A stretch of DNA of 64,000 bases from Maribacter sp044594925 (lineage in GTDB: Bacteria > Bacteroidota > Bacteroidia > Flavobacteriales > Flavobacteriaceae), in contig NZ_CP138991.1 of assembly GCF_044594925.1 (NCBI RefSeq), positions 2,542,001 through 2,606,000 of the forward strand, given 5' to 3'. The translations under genes and the position numbers were made by a program. Below are positions 44,227 to 52,787 of this stretch, one piece after another. Position 1 is the stretch's first letter; each line of letters begins with the position of its first letter. A model generated the notes under the pieces. It ran no database searches, had not been told where the DNA came from, and saw only the letters and a list, made by a program, of their open reading frames with translations.

Positions 44227-44850
44227 CTATTTATTTAAAAGTTTCTTCTGCTCCTCCGTAATTTCCAAGGCGGAATAATCTAATTTCCACCCAATGGTTT
44301 CTACAATTTTCTCTATAAGAAGAACAGTTTGCAAAGCTTCTTTTCTTGCGGTTTGCATTAAACCACTTTCCGGAATTTTATCTAAGATATGTTTTTTTGC
44401 TTCCTGGTTCAATGTAGTTAAATCATCTGGCGTAAATGTATTGAAAAGTCCATTCTTTACATCGTAAAATTCCATTTCTGGGGTTATGGAAAGCACCTCT
44501 GGTTCGGGAAAATTAACCAGGATAATCTTCTTCTTTCCGTCATCAGCGTGCATTAAAATCTTCTTTAAATCATATCCTATTTGAGCCTTTGCTTTTATAA
44601 CGATTAGCGCTTTTTTCTTACTACTGACCAAGCTTAAAAAACGTTCTTTAGTATTTTCGTATTTGTAAATTTCGGCAAAATCGCCCTCTACAGATATCAA
44701 CTTGCAGACGCTTCTTATCTTTTCTAACAACACAGTAGCCTGGTGTGATGTTATCTCTTTACTTTGTTTTTTCCGAAAGAAAGAAAATAGCCAATACATA
44801 CTAATGGCCCCTAAAATCAATCCCAGAAAAATTTCTAAAATATTATCCAT
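44227..44850 (-). CDS. DUF4230 family membrane-anchored protein
   Basis: 207 residues. One N-terminal membrane segment (ILEIFLGLILGAISMYWLFSFF) is followed by a DUF4230 domain (LISVEGDFAEIYKYEN...KKALIVIKAKAQIGYDLKKI...VNFPEPEVLSITPEMEFYDVKNGLFN...LIEKIVETIGWKL). Proteins of this family face the periplasm; function not known. It overlaps the DUF4260 gene upstream by 8 bp, so they are co-transcribed. Confidence 0.88.
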   Translation of the reverse strand: MDNILEIFLGLILGAISMYWLFSFFRKKQSKEITSHQATVLLEKIRSVCKLISVEGDFAEIYKYENTKERFLSLVSSKKKALIVIKAKAQIGYDLKKILMHADDGKKKIILVNFPEPEVLSITPEMEFYDVKNGLFNTFTPDDLTTLNQEAKKHILDKIPESGLMQTARKEALQTVLLIEKIVETIGWKLDYSALEITEEQKKLLNK

Positions 44851-45202
44851 TTTTGTTCCCTATTTCACCTAAGTGGGTAAACTTAAACCCACGATTATAT
44901 TTAAGTCCGTATCCAAAGATTCTGTCCATGGCAGCATGCGAAAATACAATAACACCAAATAACTGAATAATTGGAAAAGAAAAATACATTCCAAAAAAGT
45001 AAAGCATTATTGCTATTCCCCGATGATGAAAGAGATTATATAGCCACGCTCCTATCTTGTTATTTAACGCATACCCTAACATTCCTAAATCTGGAGTGAG
45101 CAATAAAACAGGAAACCACCACCATTGGTAGCCCAGCAAACCAAACATAAAAACACCTAAAAGAAACAGTGCCAATTCTTCTAATTTTAGTAGTGTTTTC
45201 AT
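44843..45202 (-). CDS. DUF4260 family membrane protein
   Basis: 119 residues, four hydrophobic segments. Signature features: LEELALFLLGVF, PDLGMLGY, GAWLYNLFHHRG and FSHAAMDRIFGYGLKY. The conserved H and D residues suggest a metal or acyl substrate but no activity is known. It overlaps the DUF4230 gene by 8 bp and starts 2 bp after the cyclase gene. Confidence 0.88.
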   Translation of the reverse strand: MKTLLKLEELALFLLGVFMFGLLGYQWWWFPVLLLTPDLGMLGYALNNKIGAWLYNLFHHRGIAIMLYFFGMYFSFPIIQLFGVIVFSHAAMDRIFGYGLKYNRGFKFTHLGEIGNKNG

Positions 45203-45204
45203 GA

Positions 45205-45951
45205 TTACTGTATTTTATAAAGTACGGGTCTACTTGGGCTGGCATCATTTTCAAAAGGAGCTACTTGTAAGTTTAAAAAATAAGAGCCGTCTTCAATAGC
45301 ATTGTCTACAAAAATAAACTCCGTAATGGTAGCCTCGTTTCTAAGCTCACCATCAAAATTCCAAAAACCTTTATGTGCTGCAAGTACGCCGTTATCCTTC
45401 TCTTTGTCCACCGAAGGCAAATCAATTAATACATGAGCTATGCCTGTTTCTCTTAAATAAATGGCAGCCTCTTCTAATAAATAAGGCGGATTGGTATTTG
45501 AATATTGCCGCGAAGTTTTAGACTCCGTATTAGGCAATGTTCTAATAACCAATGCTGTGGCCTCTAGGTTAGTTCTAGCATTTTCTAGTTGTTTTCTTGA
45601 AATAACAAAATCATCTTTAACCTTACCAGGGGCAATGGTCACCAATTCTGCCAAGAAAAAGTACGTATCCAAAGCCTTGTTCACAGATTTAAAATCCTTG
45701 GTAATGTGACCCACACATTCCGTATGTGTTCCGTGAGCATGTGGATTAAAACTAATGTCATTAAAATTGGTTGACGCTCCTTGCGCAACGCTCCCCACAA
45801 AATCGCCCTCTGTATGGGGTTCAATTACAGGATGTTTTACATACCAAGCGTTTACATTATTTTCAGTTCCTTTTAGTGGAATGGAAATATCCAATGGCTT
45901 CGCCAGGTCTATATGGTAGTCTTTATTTTTGTGTTTTAGTATCGTTTTCAA
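45205..45951 (-). CDS. Cyclase-family metal hydrolase (kynurenine formamidase-like)
   Basis: Hydrolase of the cyclase/KynB superfamily. The metal motif H-x-G-T-H-x-E is present (NPHAHGTHTECVGH). The start is taken as TTG at 45949-45951 since AAGGAG (45962-45967) stands 10 nt upstream. The longer frame from 46035 (MMSFWAES...) would make the N-terminus arginine-rich and very unlike the family. 248 residues. It lies between hemW and the DUF4260 gene. Substrate not predictable: kynurenine formamidase, isatin hydrolase and related enzymes share the fold. Confidence 0.82.
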   Translation of the reverse strand: MKTILKHKNKDYHIDLAKPLDISIPLKGTENNVNAWYVKHPVIEPHTEGDFVGSVAQGASTNFNDISFNPHAHGTHTECVGHITKDFKSVNKALDTYFFLAELVTIAPGKVKDDFVISRKQLENARTNLEATALVIRTLPNTESKTSRQYSNTNPPYLLEEAAIYLRETGIAHVLIDLPSVDKEKDNGVLAAHKGFWNFDGELRNEATITEFIFVDNAIEDGSYFLNLQVAPFENDASPSRPVLYKIQ

Positions 45952-46043
45952 AATATGAGTTCTCCTTGAGCGCAGTAGGCACGTCTCTTTTAAGTTAGGT
46001 TTATGCGTTCTAGACTCCGCCCAAAAGGACATCACTTTGGCGA

Positions 46044-47174
46044 TTACAAGTTAATCATAAAGAGGTCCGCTGCAATCCCATCGGCTAAAAATTTACCCTT
46101 TTTAGAAGCCAAGATTAGGTCTCCGTCTCTATACAAGAGCTGTTGTTCTATGTATTTTTCAGCATGTTCCATGATATAGTCTTTGTAGGTATTACCAAAA
46201 TCTGAAGCTATTCTAGACAATGAAACACCCCAAATAGTTCTAAGACCTGTCATTACATATTCGTTATATTTATCCTTTGTAGAAAGCACCTCAACCTCCA
46301 TAGGTAATTCTCCCTTTTCAATAGCTTTTAGGTATTTAGGGTTGTTGTTAATATTCCAACCACGTGTATTCCCGTCAAAAGAATGCGCTGACGGCCCAAT
46401 TCCTATGTACTTTTTTTGTTGCCAATATGCCGTGTTATTCTTTGAGAAATAACCTGGCTTTCCAAAATTAGAAATCTCGTAACAGGAATAGCCCGCATTA
46501 CTTAATGTTTCGTTTAGTATGTTGAAATGCTCCTGCACTATTTCGTCATCTACGGGTTTCACCAAGCCTTTTTTTACAAAACTGGCCAATGCTGTATTCG
46601 GCTCTACGGTTAAGGCATAACTAGATATATGCGGCACATTAAAGCTAAGTGCTTTGTCAATATTCTCTTTCCACCGTTGATTGGTCATATTGGGCATTCC
46701 GTAAATGAGGTCTATAGAAATATTATCAAAATGCTTCGTTGCAAGGGCAATACATGCCTCCGCCTCCTTAGCATTATGTGCTCGGTTCATTAACTTTAAA
46801 TCTTCTCCAAAAAAAGACTGAACACCAATACTTAATCTGTTGATTGGGCTTTTTGCTAGTTGTTTAATTTTATCTGAAGTTAAGTCATCTGGATTGGCCT
46901 CTAACGTAATTTCTGGAGTTTCCGTTACCGTATAATCATCATAAACAGTTTGGATTATTTTTTGAATCTCCGATGTTTCTAAAACCGATGGAGTGCCACC
47001 TCCAAAATAAATTGTTTCTACCACCACATCTTTAAAGGTTGCTTTACGAAGCTTCAGTTCCTGACAAAGGGCATTGACCATAGCTTCCTTCTTTCCCATA
47101 CTCGTAGAAAAATGAAAATCGCAATAGTGACATGCTTGTTTGCAAAAAGGAATGTGGATGTAGATACCGGACAT
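46044..47174 (-). CDS. hemW: HemW-like radical SAM protein (heme chaperone)
   Basis: Radical SAM protein of the coproporphyrinogen III oxidase family. C-x3-C-x2-C (PFCKQACHYCDF) is at residues ~10-17; HIPF, FGGGTPSVL, EANPDDL and RLSIGVQSF follow in order. At 376 residues and lacking the extended N-terminus of HemN, it is the HemW type, now viewed as a heme-binding chaperone rather than an oxidase. Separated from ruvC by the four-helix-bundle gene. Confidence 0.9.
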   Translation of the reverse strand: MSGIYIHIPFCKQACHYCDFHFSTSMGKKEAMVNALCQELKLRKATFKDVVVETIYFGGGTPSVLETSEIQKIIQTVYDDYTVTETPEITLEANPDDLTSDKIKQLAKSPINRLSIGVQSFFGEDLKLMNRAHNAKEAEACIALATKHFDNISIDLIYGMPNMTNQRWKENIDKALSFNVPHISSYALTVEPNTALASFVKKGLVKPVDDEIVQEHFNILNETLSNAGYSCYEISNFGKPGYFSKNNTAYWQQKKYIGIGPSAHSFDGNTRGWNINNNPKYLKAIEKGELPMEVEVLSTKDKYNEYVMTGLRTIWGVSLSRIASDFGNTYKDYIMEHAEKYIEQQLLYRDGDLILASKKGKFLADGIAADLFMINL

Positions 47175-47181
47175 TTTTTTT

Positions 47182-47198
47182 AGTAAAAAGTAAAAAGT
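47182..47198 (+). repeat. Left inverted repeat flanking the four-helix-bundle gene
   Basis: AGTAAAAAGTAAAAAGT, the exact reverse complement of 47575-47591. Heptad AGTAAAA units; the right arm has one or more extra units. The pair encloses the 121-residue gene. Confidence 0.75.
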
Positions 47199-47206
47199 TG
47201 TTACTC

Positions 47207-47572
47207 TTATTTTGAACCGAACTTATCTGGGTTCCGAATCATAAAGTGAATTAATTTAGCTACTTCAATGGTTTGCTTAAAAAGATTATCAAATTCTTCT
47301 TTATTAATATAATCACAAGCTTCAGCGAATTCCAACCAAGTTTGAGTTTCCAAATTTTCTCCATCACTGTCTGTAAGCTTAGATACAAAATGTTTTGGAT
47401 ATCGCCTTTTTGCATAAGATTCTGATATATTAGCTGAAACGCTTCTAGAAGACCTTCTTATTTGGTCAATCAATGAATATTTTTCTTCTTTTGGAAATTT
47501 TTTAGATATATGAAATATTTCCATAGCTAAGTCAAATGACTTTTTGTAAGCGAGCAAATCTTGAAATCTCAT
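47207..47572 (-). CDS. Four-helix-bundle protein (S23/IVP-type)
   Basis: 121 residues beginning MRFQDLLAYKKSFDLAMEIF, with KFPKEEKYSLIDQIRRSSRSVSANISESYAKRR in the middle, a clear member of the S23-like four-helix-bundle family (once called 23S rRNA intervening-sequence protein). Function unknown. It sits in the same direction between ruvC and hemW, and is bounded by exact inverted repeats of AGTAAAA units, suggesting it was acquired as a unit. Confidence 0.9.
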   Translation of the reverse strand: MRFQDLLAYKKSFDLAMEIFHISKKFPKEEKYSLIDQIRRSSRSVSANISESYAKRRYPKHFVSKLTDSDGENLETQTWLEFAEACDYINKEEFDNLFKQTIEVAKLIHFMIRNPDKFGSK

Positions 47573-47574
47573 AC

Positions 47575-47591
47575 ACTTTTTACTTTTTACT
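47575..47591 (+). repeat. Right inverted repeat flanking the four-helix-bundle gene
   Basis: ACTTTTTACTTTTTACT, reverse complement of 47182-47198, continuing for one more ACTTTTT unit to about 47600. It overlaps the end of ruvC. Confidence 0.75.
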
Positions 47592-48149
47592 TTTTACTTT
47601 CTTAACCCTTGACTCATTCTGTTTCACAAAAGCACTCCATCCCGTATAACTCTTACCGACCTCAACCCTTCCCTCATTATAAAAATGACACACTGCGGCA
47701 GCAAGGCCATCTGTACTATCCAAGTTTTTAGGCAGTGTCTTTAGTCCTAAAACGCTTTGTAACATACGGGCTACTTGCTCCTTACTGGCATTACCGTTGC
47801 CCGTAATAGCCATTTTAATTTTTTTGGGCAAGTATTCTGTAATAGGAATCTGTCTTGAAAGTCCGGCTGCCATAGCAACACCTTGTGCCCTTCCCAACTT
47901 AAGCATGGATTGCACATTCTTACCGAAGAATGGAGCTTCTATAGCTATTTCATCTGGGTGGTAGGTATCTATAAGTTCTATAGTACGTTCAAAAATGAGT
48001 TTTAATTTCGTGTAGGGGTCTTTATATTTTTGTAGTAGAAGTTCGTTCATTTGTATGAACTCCATTTTTTTACCCACCACTTTTATAAGACCAAAGCCCA
48101 TTATAGTTGTTCCAGGGTCTATTCCTAAGATTATTTTTTCGTTCGCCAA
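47580..48149 (-). CDS. ruvC: Holliday-junction endonuclease RuvC
   Basis: Resolves four-way DNA junctions in homologous recombination. The RuvC catalytic acids are recognisable: D (IILGIDPGTT, ~10), E (AIEAPFF, ~71) and the DSTDGLAAAVCHFY pair (~145-148). Length 189 is normal. The final lysine-rich residues (RVKKVKSKK) are encoded by the repeat that flanks the four-helix-bundle gene, so the C-terminus may have been altered by that insertion. Confidence 0.95.
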   Translation of the reverse strand: MANEKIILGIDPGTTIMGFGLIKVVGKKMEFIQMNELLLQKYKDPYTKLKLIFERTIELIDTYHPDEIAIEAPFFGKNVQSMLKLGRAQGVAMAAGLSRQIPITEYLPKKIKMAITGNGNASKEQVARMLQSVLGLKTLPKNLDSTDGLAAAVCHFYNEGRVEVGKSYTGWSAFVKQNESRVKKVKSKK

Positions 48150-48153
48150 ATTC

Positions 48154-48630
48154 TTACTTGGTATTTAATTGAATAGGAATTCTAAATTTGGTATTCACAG
48201 GTATTCCTCTTTTTAAGGCGGGTGCAATTGCCGGTACATTTTTTAAACTCTGGCTGATGATGCCATCGAATTCAGGCATTTGCTTTACGATTGCTGCGTC
48301 TTTTTCAATATTAACAATGCTAATTTTACCCACGGTATCTATTACAAAGATAACTGCTACGATGGCGTTTTCATCCGAATCTATGGTGAATTCAAATTCG
48401 TCCAAGGTAGCTTTAAAGTGAGTAAGCAATTTTTGTTCAAAGCAAAGTCGCTGATTTTCTTTTGAAGCTGTCTCATCGCAGGATAGAAAAAGTGGGTAAG
48501 AATCTATAGCATTCCAATCTATAGCTCCTAGTTCCGCATTGATAAGTTCTTGGGTTCTCTTTTCTTTGGATTCAAAGAAATTACAAGAAACCAAGTTACA
48601 ACAAATCAATACTATGAGAAACCGTTTCAT
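48154..48630 (-). CDS. Lipoprotein with a TonB C-terminal-like domain
   Basis: 158 residues; lipobox LVSC (Cys16). The C-terminal 90 residues (AIVAVIFVIDTVGKISIVNIEKDAA...IIAPALKRGIPVNTKFRIPIQL) read as a shortened TonB_C-like fold of the kind in the M56 proteins. Function unknown. It lies 4 bp before ruvC on the same strand. Confidence 0.75.
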   Translation of the reverse strand: MKRFLIVLICCNLVSCNFFESKEKRTQELINAELGAIDWNAIDSYPLFLSCDETASKENQRLCFEQKLLTHFKATLDEFEFTIDSDENAIVAVIFVIDTVGKISIVNIEKDAAIVKQMPEFDGIISQSLKNVPAIAPALKRGIPVNTKFRIPIQLNTK

Positions 48631-48671
48631 TACACCAAAGGTATGGTGAAAATTACGAATTTTTACCTAGT

Positions 48672-49811
48672 TTAATCTGCCTCAAAATGTATTTGTTGCT
48701 TTAGTTCCGAAACGCGTTTTGCAACTAATTGAGAAAGGTATGGTTGGTTTTTACCATATAACTTGATGAAATTTTGATAGTACTTTAATTTCTCGCCCTG
48801 GTTTTCCGCCAAACGGTCGTACACCGTGCAAATTTGAAAGTAATGGCGTGGTTCCTTGGGCATTTGCTCATGAGCAAGTGTATAGTGTTTTAATGCGGTT
48901 TTTAAATCTTTCCTTTCTCTTGCCAATCCCGCCAAAGCGCTGTGTCCTTGCCCAAAAATAGGCCTTTTGATATCCATCGCAGTATTAATAAAAATCGCGG
49001 CACTATCTAATTGTTTATTTTTTCGGTATACCTCTCCCAAAGCAAAATAAGTTTCCGAATTGGAATCGTTCATGGCAATTAGTGTTTTATAAGTCTCCTT
49101 GGCTTTCTCAAAATCCCAATTCTTATAATAACTATACCCTAATTTTTCATACACGTACTCTTTGCGTTCTCCTAAGGCTAAAACTTGCTCAAATAAGGGG
49201 ATTGCCTTTTCATATTGACCGTCGTTATAGTAAATCAACGCCTTTAAATTTATTAAAGAGACATCCTCCGCGTAAAACCGTAATCCGGCATCCACATACC
49301 GCAATGCATTATCGCGTTCTTGCTTTATGGTAAAATATTTACCCAATTGAAAAAGGCTTCGCAAGTGGGTACTATCTATTGCAACAGCATTCTTATGGGC
49401 TACCAAGCTACTTGCTGGCTGCTCTAGTTTGCGAAAAGTTTCCCCGAGGTAATAATAATATTCTGGATTTTGGCTGTTGGTAGCGATCAGTTTTGAAAAC
49501 AGCTTTCTAGCTTCATTAAAACCTTTAGTCTTGATAAAAAGTTTTCCCAATTCAAAACGTGCAATTTGCATCTGGGGATTCTCATTAACAACAGCCTCAT
49601 ATTGCGCAATGGCCTTTTCAAAATTACCAATAGCTTTATAGGACCTGGCTATTTGTAAATTTGAAAAACTATCCCCTACTTTAGCATAGGCATTTATGGC
49701 CTTAGAATAGTTTCCCAAAGCATAAAGGCTATCTGCTATTGCCAAAGTCGAAGATTGTGCTTCAGCTTTTAAGACCAATAAAACGATTATGAGTAAGCTA
49801 ACTTCTTTCAA
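48672..49811 (-). CDS. Secreted tetratricopeptide repeat protein
   Basis: 379 residues with a signal peptide (MKEVSLLIIVLLVLKAEAQ). About eight TPR units (e.g. ARSYKAIGNFEKAIAQYEAVV, EKLGYSYYKNWDFEKAKETYKTLI) fill residues ~25-340, giving a helical solenoid for protein contacts. It overlaps the stop codon of the M56 gene by 4 bp (ATGA), so it is translated with BlaI/M56 module 2. Confidence 0.88.
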   Translation of the reverse strand: MKEVSLLIIVLLVLKAEAQSSTLAIADSLYALGNYSKAINAYAKVGDSFSNLQIARSYKAIGNFEKAIAQYEAVVNENPQMQIARFELGKLFIKTKGFNEARKLFSKLIATNSQNPEYYYYLGETFRKLEQPASSLVAHKNAVAIDSTHLRSLFQLGKYFTIKQERDNALRYVDAGLRFYAEDVSLINLKALIYYNDGQYEKAIPLFEQVLALGERKEYVYEKLGYSYYKNWDFEKAKETYKTLIAMNDSNSETYFALGEVYRKNKQLDSAAIFINTAMDIKRPIFGQGHSALAGLARERKDLKTALKHYTLAHEQMPKEPRHYFQICTVYDRLAENQGEKLKYYQNFIKLYGKNQPYLSQLVAKRVSELKQQIHFEAD

Positions 49812-51715
49812 TTTTTCTTTTTAGTAGTGATTTCAACTACACCGTATTTTCCTTTTTCGCCGTACTTGTCCAATGCGACTTTATTTTTAAAAACATTTAC
49901 CGTAGCAATATCATCTGGGTTTAATGCCCGTACATAATCCATGGTGGCCTCAACACCATCAACTAGGTATAATGGTTTATCACTAAAGGAAAGACCAACA
50001 CCATGCTCTGTTTCGTGCACCGCTATTCCGGGTTCTGCATTGGGTTCATTAGGTGCTAATTGAAATGAAATAGGAATAGAAAAAGGAACATTTACCTTTT
50101 TACCTTTTTGTTTACCTGCAGTCATTTTGGGTAATTTTTTAATAATTCTTGCCGCTTCCTTTTCCAACAATTTGTCAGGGCCTCTCATTCTTACATTACC
50201 GATAGTTCCATCTTTCTGAATGGTAAAAATAATATTGACCCTGCCCTGTATTCCTTTATCTTGAGCTTCTTGCGGATAATTAAAATTTTTACTGATGTGA
50301 TTCTGCATCATAGCATTAAAACAAGCTTTTTTATCCGCAGCATTTTCACAGCCAGGGAAAATGGGAACTTCTTCTATTACAGCAAAAGGGACATCTAAAG
50401 CACCATCGTAATCTATTGTTTCTTGTTTATTACTGGCAGCTGAACCGTTCTCATTTGATTTAAAACTAATAGGAATAGAAAAGGCGACCTTTACCGCTTT
50501 ATCTTTATGCATTCCAGGTTTCATTATGGGAAGTCTATCAATAATTCTTTTAGCCTCGTTGGTCAACAAAGAATCGGGGCCACGCATTTTTAAATTGCTA
50601 ATAACACCCATTTCATCTATCACAAACATGGTATTCACACGTCCTTGAATTCCCTTTTCCTTTGCTGCTTCAGGGTAATTAAAGTTTTTACGAATATGTT
50701 TTCGCATATTCTCAAAGAAACAACCCCGTTTATCTGCATCATTCTCACAACCGGGGAAAACTGGAACGTTTTCTACTTCAGCAAAAGGTATCGGTTCTTG
50801 CTGTGCAGCAAAACTTTTTACTGCAGTTTCATTTATGTTATTATACATCGTATGCGCAACACCACTTTCCATTGAAGTATACCCCAACATACCAAGTAAC
50901 ACTGGCACTAGCAGCAAATACTTCAACTGCCAGACCTTTTTAGACTTTGATTTTTGTAACATGACGATTCGTTTTTTGATTAATGAAGATTTAAAAAATT
51001 GATTTACAAAGGAGATATTTTGGGTTTCGAAAACCTGCAATAACAAAAGCTCGTAATGCGCTGCACGTTCTGTTTTAGGGACTTTTGAGTCGGCAATGAA
51101 TTCGTGTAGTTCCGCTATTCTATTTTGATATACATATACCAAAGGATTGAACCAACCCATGATACGCATCAACTCAAAAAATAGCAGATCCAGCGAATGG
51201 CGTTGTTTAATATGCACCATTTCATGTGAGATGATGGCATCATACTCCTTCTTCGCCAATTGATCTCCCAAAAAGATAGATTTGAAAAAGGAAAACGCAA
51301 CATAGCTCTCAGGAACTAGTATTTGTGTAAAATCCTTAAAATATTGTATCGTTCCGTTACGCTTTAGTCGATACAGACGATATATTTTTAAGATAAACCA
51401 AACTGAGGCCAACAAAACACCTGACACAAAAATCCACTCTTGCCAAGAAAGGGAAAATCCATGGCTAACCTCCGCATTCAGCAACACAGGTTTTTGGTCC
51501 AGATTCCATAGCAATTCAGAATAACCATTAAATGTTTCCGGAACTGCTGTTCTAAAAGCATCAATCTTTATCCATGGTAGTATTAATGACAAGCTATAGG
51601 TGCCTATTAAATAGGCTCTGTTCCATTGAAAAAAAGTCTCTCGCTTTAAAAAGAAATCATAAATAATGAGGAACACCAATTGAAATGCAATACACTCTAA
51701 AATATACGGTAGCAT
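49808..51715 (-). CDS. M56 peptidase with tandem TonB-C domains and a plug-like tail, module 2
   Basis: BlaR1-type membrane protein: four membrane segments and zinc motif HEMVH (residue ~163, ISHEMVHIKQRHSLD). After TM4 (~265-285) the periplasmic part has two consecutive TonB-C-like domains: first with NFNYPEAAKEKGIQGRVNTMF (~345), second with NFNYPQEAQDKGIQGRVNIIF (~490), each introduced by VPxFPGCENxADK. The last 60 residues are a TonB plug-like segment (DKPLYLVDGVEATMDYVRALNPDDIATVNV...). 635 residues. The internal duplication is direct. It starts 5 bp after the BlaI gene. Confidence 0.9.
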   Translation of the reverse strand: MLPYILECIAFQLVFLIIYDFFLKRETFFQWNRAYLIGTYSLSLILPWIKIDAFRTAVPETFNGYSELLWNLDQKPVLLNAEVSHGFSLSWQEWIFVSGVLLASVWFILKIYRLYRLKRNGTIQYFKDFTQILVPESYVAFSFFKSIFLGDQLAKKEYDAIISHEMVHIKQRHSLDLLFFELMRIMGWFNPLVYVYQNRIAELHEFIADSKVPKTERAAHYELLLLQVFETQNISFVNQFFKSSLIKKRIVMLQKSKSKKVWQLKYLLLVPVLLGMLGYTSMESGVAHTMYNNINETAVKSFAAQQEPIPFAEVENVPVFPGCENDADKRGCFFENMRKHIRKNFNYPEAAKEKGIQGRVNTMFVIDEMGVISNLKMRGPDSLLTNEAKRIIDRLPIMKPGMHKDKAVKVAFSIPISFKSNENGSAASNKQETIDYDGALDVPFAVIEEVPIFPGCENAADKKACFNAMMQNHISKNFNYPQEAQDKGIQGRVNIIFTIQKDGTIGNVRMRGPDKLLEKEAARIIKKLPKMTAGKQKGKKVNVPFSIPISFQLAPNEPNAEPGIAVHETEHGVGLSFSDKPLYLVDGVEATMDYVRALNPDDIATVNVFKNKVALDKYGEKGKYGVVEITTKKKN

Positions 51716-51720
51716 AGTTT

Positions 51721-52110
51721 CTATTTTTTATCGGTTTTTTTAGGAGATTCTGGCTCAGCCGTTCTTATTTCATTTAATATCGACTCCAATTCGGACAAGC
51801 TCATATCGTTCTTTTTCATAAAAAAAGAAACCATGCTTTTGTAAGAACCCTGAAAGTAACCTTCTACCAATTTATTGATTGATTGATGACTATAGTCCGA
51901 TTTTTTGAGTAACGGAAAATACAAATAGCCCTTACCTTCCTGTTCATGATCCACAAAACCCTTATTCTCCAATATTCTCACAATAGTTGACACGGTGTTG
52001 TAGGCTGGCTTGGGTTCAGGAAATTGTTCAATAATGGCGGCTACATTACATTTTTTTAACTGCCAGAGTACTTGCATTACCTCTTCCTCTGCCTTTGTTA
52101 ATTGTTTCAT
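51721..52110 (-). CDS. BlaI/MecI-family repressor (module 2)
   Basis: 129-residue winged-helix repressor: MKQLTKAEEEVMQVLWQLKKCNVAAIIEQFPEPKPAYNTVSTIVRILENKGFVDHEQEGKGYLYFPL. It heads the operon BlaI-M56-TPR. Its promoter carries three dyads (52113-52180) different from those of module 1, so the two repressors should not cross-regulate. Confidence 0.92.
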   Translation of the reverse strand: MKQLTKAEEEVMQVLWQLKKCNVAAIIEQFPEPKPAYNTVSTIVRILENKGFVDHEQEGKGYLYFPLLKKSDYSHQSINKLVEGYFQGSYKSMVSFFMKKNDMSLSELESILNEIRTAEPESPKKTDKK

Positions 52111-52112
52111 TC

Positions 52113-52180
52113 AACTAATTTTTTAGTTCATCCTTGAAACAAATATAACTAAATATTTAGTTTGAACTAATTTTTTAGTT
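52113..52180 (-). promoter_or_regulatory. Triple operator of the second BlaI/M56 module
   Basis: AACTAATTTTTTAGTT occurs at 52113-52128 and 52165-52180, and the perfect palindrome AACTAAATATTTAGTT at 52147-52162. Arms AACTAA/TTAGTT with a 4-bp centre. They lie between the BlaI start and the divergent DUF456 gene (which starts at 52272). Confidence 0.75.
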
Positions 52181-52271
52181 TAAAAATAGAAATCTAGCTT
52201 GGGATTGCTACCTTTTTTGTAACAAAATGATAGTATCTTCGTCACATAAGCAGTTTATTAGCATAGGCACT

Positions 52272-52787
52272 ATGGATATTGCACTACTCATTGTTGGGTT
52301 TATTTTTATGATTGTTGGAATTCTAGGTAGTTTTTTACCTGTTCTCCCTGGTCCGCCAATCAGTTGGATTGGGCTATTACTACTCTATCTTACCAGGGCC
52401 ATACCAAATAATTGGTGGATTTTAGGCGTGACCCTTGCCGTTGCATTAGTCGTTTTTGCCTTAGATTATATTATACCGGCTATGGGAACCAAAAAATTTG
52501 GAGGCACTAAAGCGGGCATGATAGGGACCACTATTGGATTATTGGTCGCTATATTTTTTCCAATTCTTGGCCCTTTAGGGATTATTATTTTGCCATTTAT
52601 AGGTGCACTTGTAGGAGAACTATTGAATAAAGCCGATAAAAAAACCGCTACAAAAGCGGCTTTTGGTTCTTTTCTTGGTTTTTTAACCGGAACTTTTTTA
52701 AAGTTTATGGTTAGTATTGTATTTCTAGGTCTTTTTATAACGACCGCATGGGAATATAAAGCAGCGCTTTTTCCTCATTTCGATTAA
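52272..52787 (+). CDS. DUF456 family membrane protein
   Basis: Start at ATG 52272 (MDIALLIVGFIFMIVG); the frame extends upstream but starts with polar residues not typical of the family. About five hydrophobic segments with the GSFLPVLPGPPISWIGLLLLYL motif and GTKKFGGTKAGMIGTTIGLL, hallmark of DUF456. 171 residues. Function unknown. Its end overlaps the convergent nitroreductase gene by 4 bp. Confidence 0.88.
   Translation: MDIALLIVGFIFMIVGILGSFLPVLPGPPISWIGLLLLYLTRAIPNNWWILGVTLAVALVVFALDYIIPAMGTKKFGGTKAGMIGTTIGLLVAIFFPILGPLGIIILPFIGALVGELLNKADKKTATKAAFGSFLGFLTGTFLKFMVSIVFLGLFITTAWEYKAALFPHFD

Noticed and set aside
47207..47572. Insertion sequence carrying the four-helix-bundle gene
   Set aside because: No transposase or target-site duplication is visible; only flanking repeats are reported.
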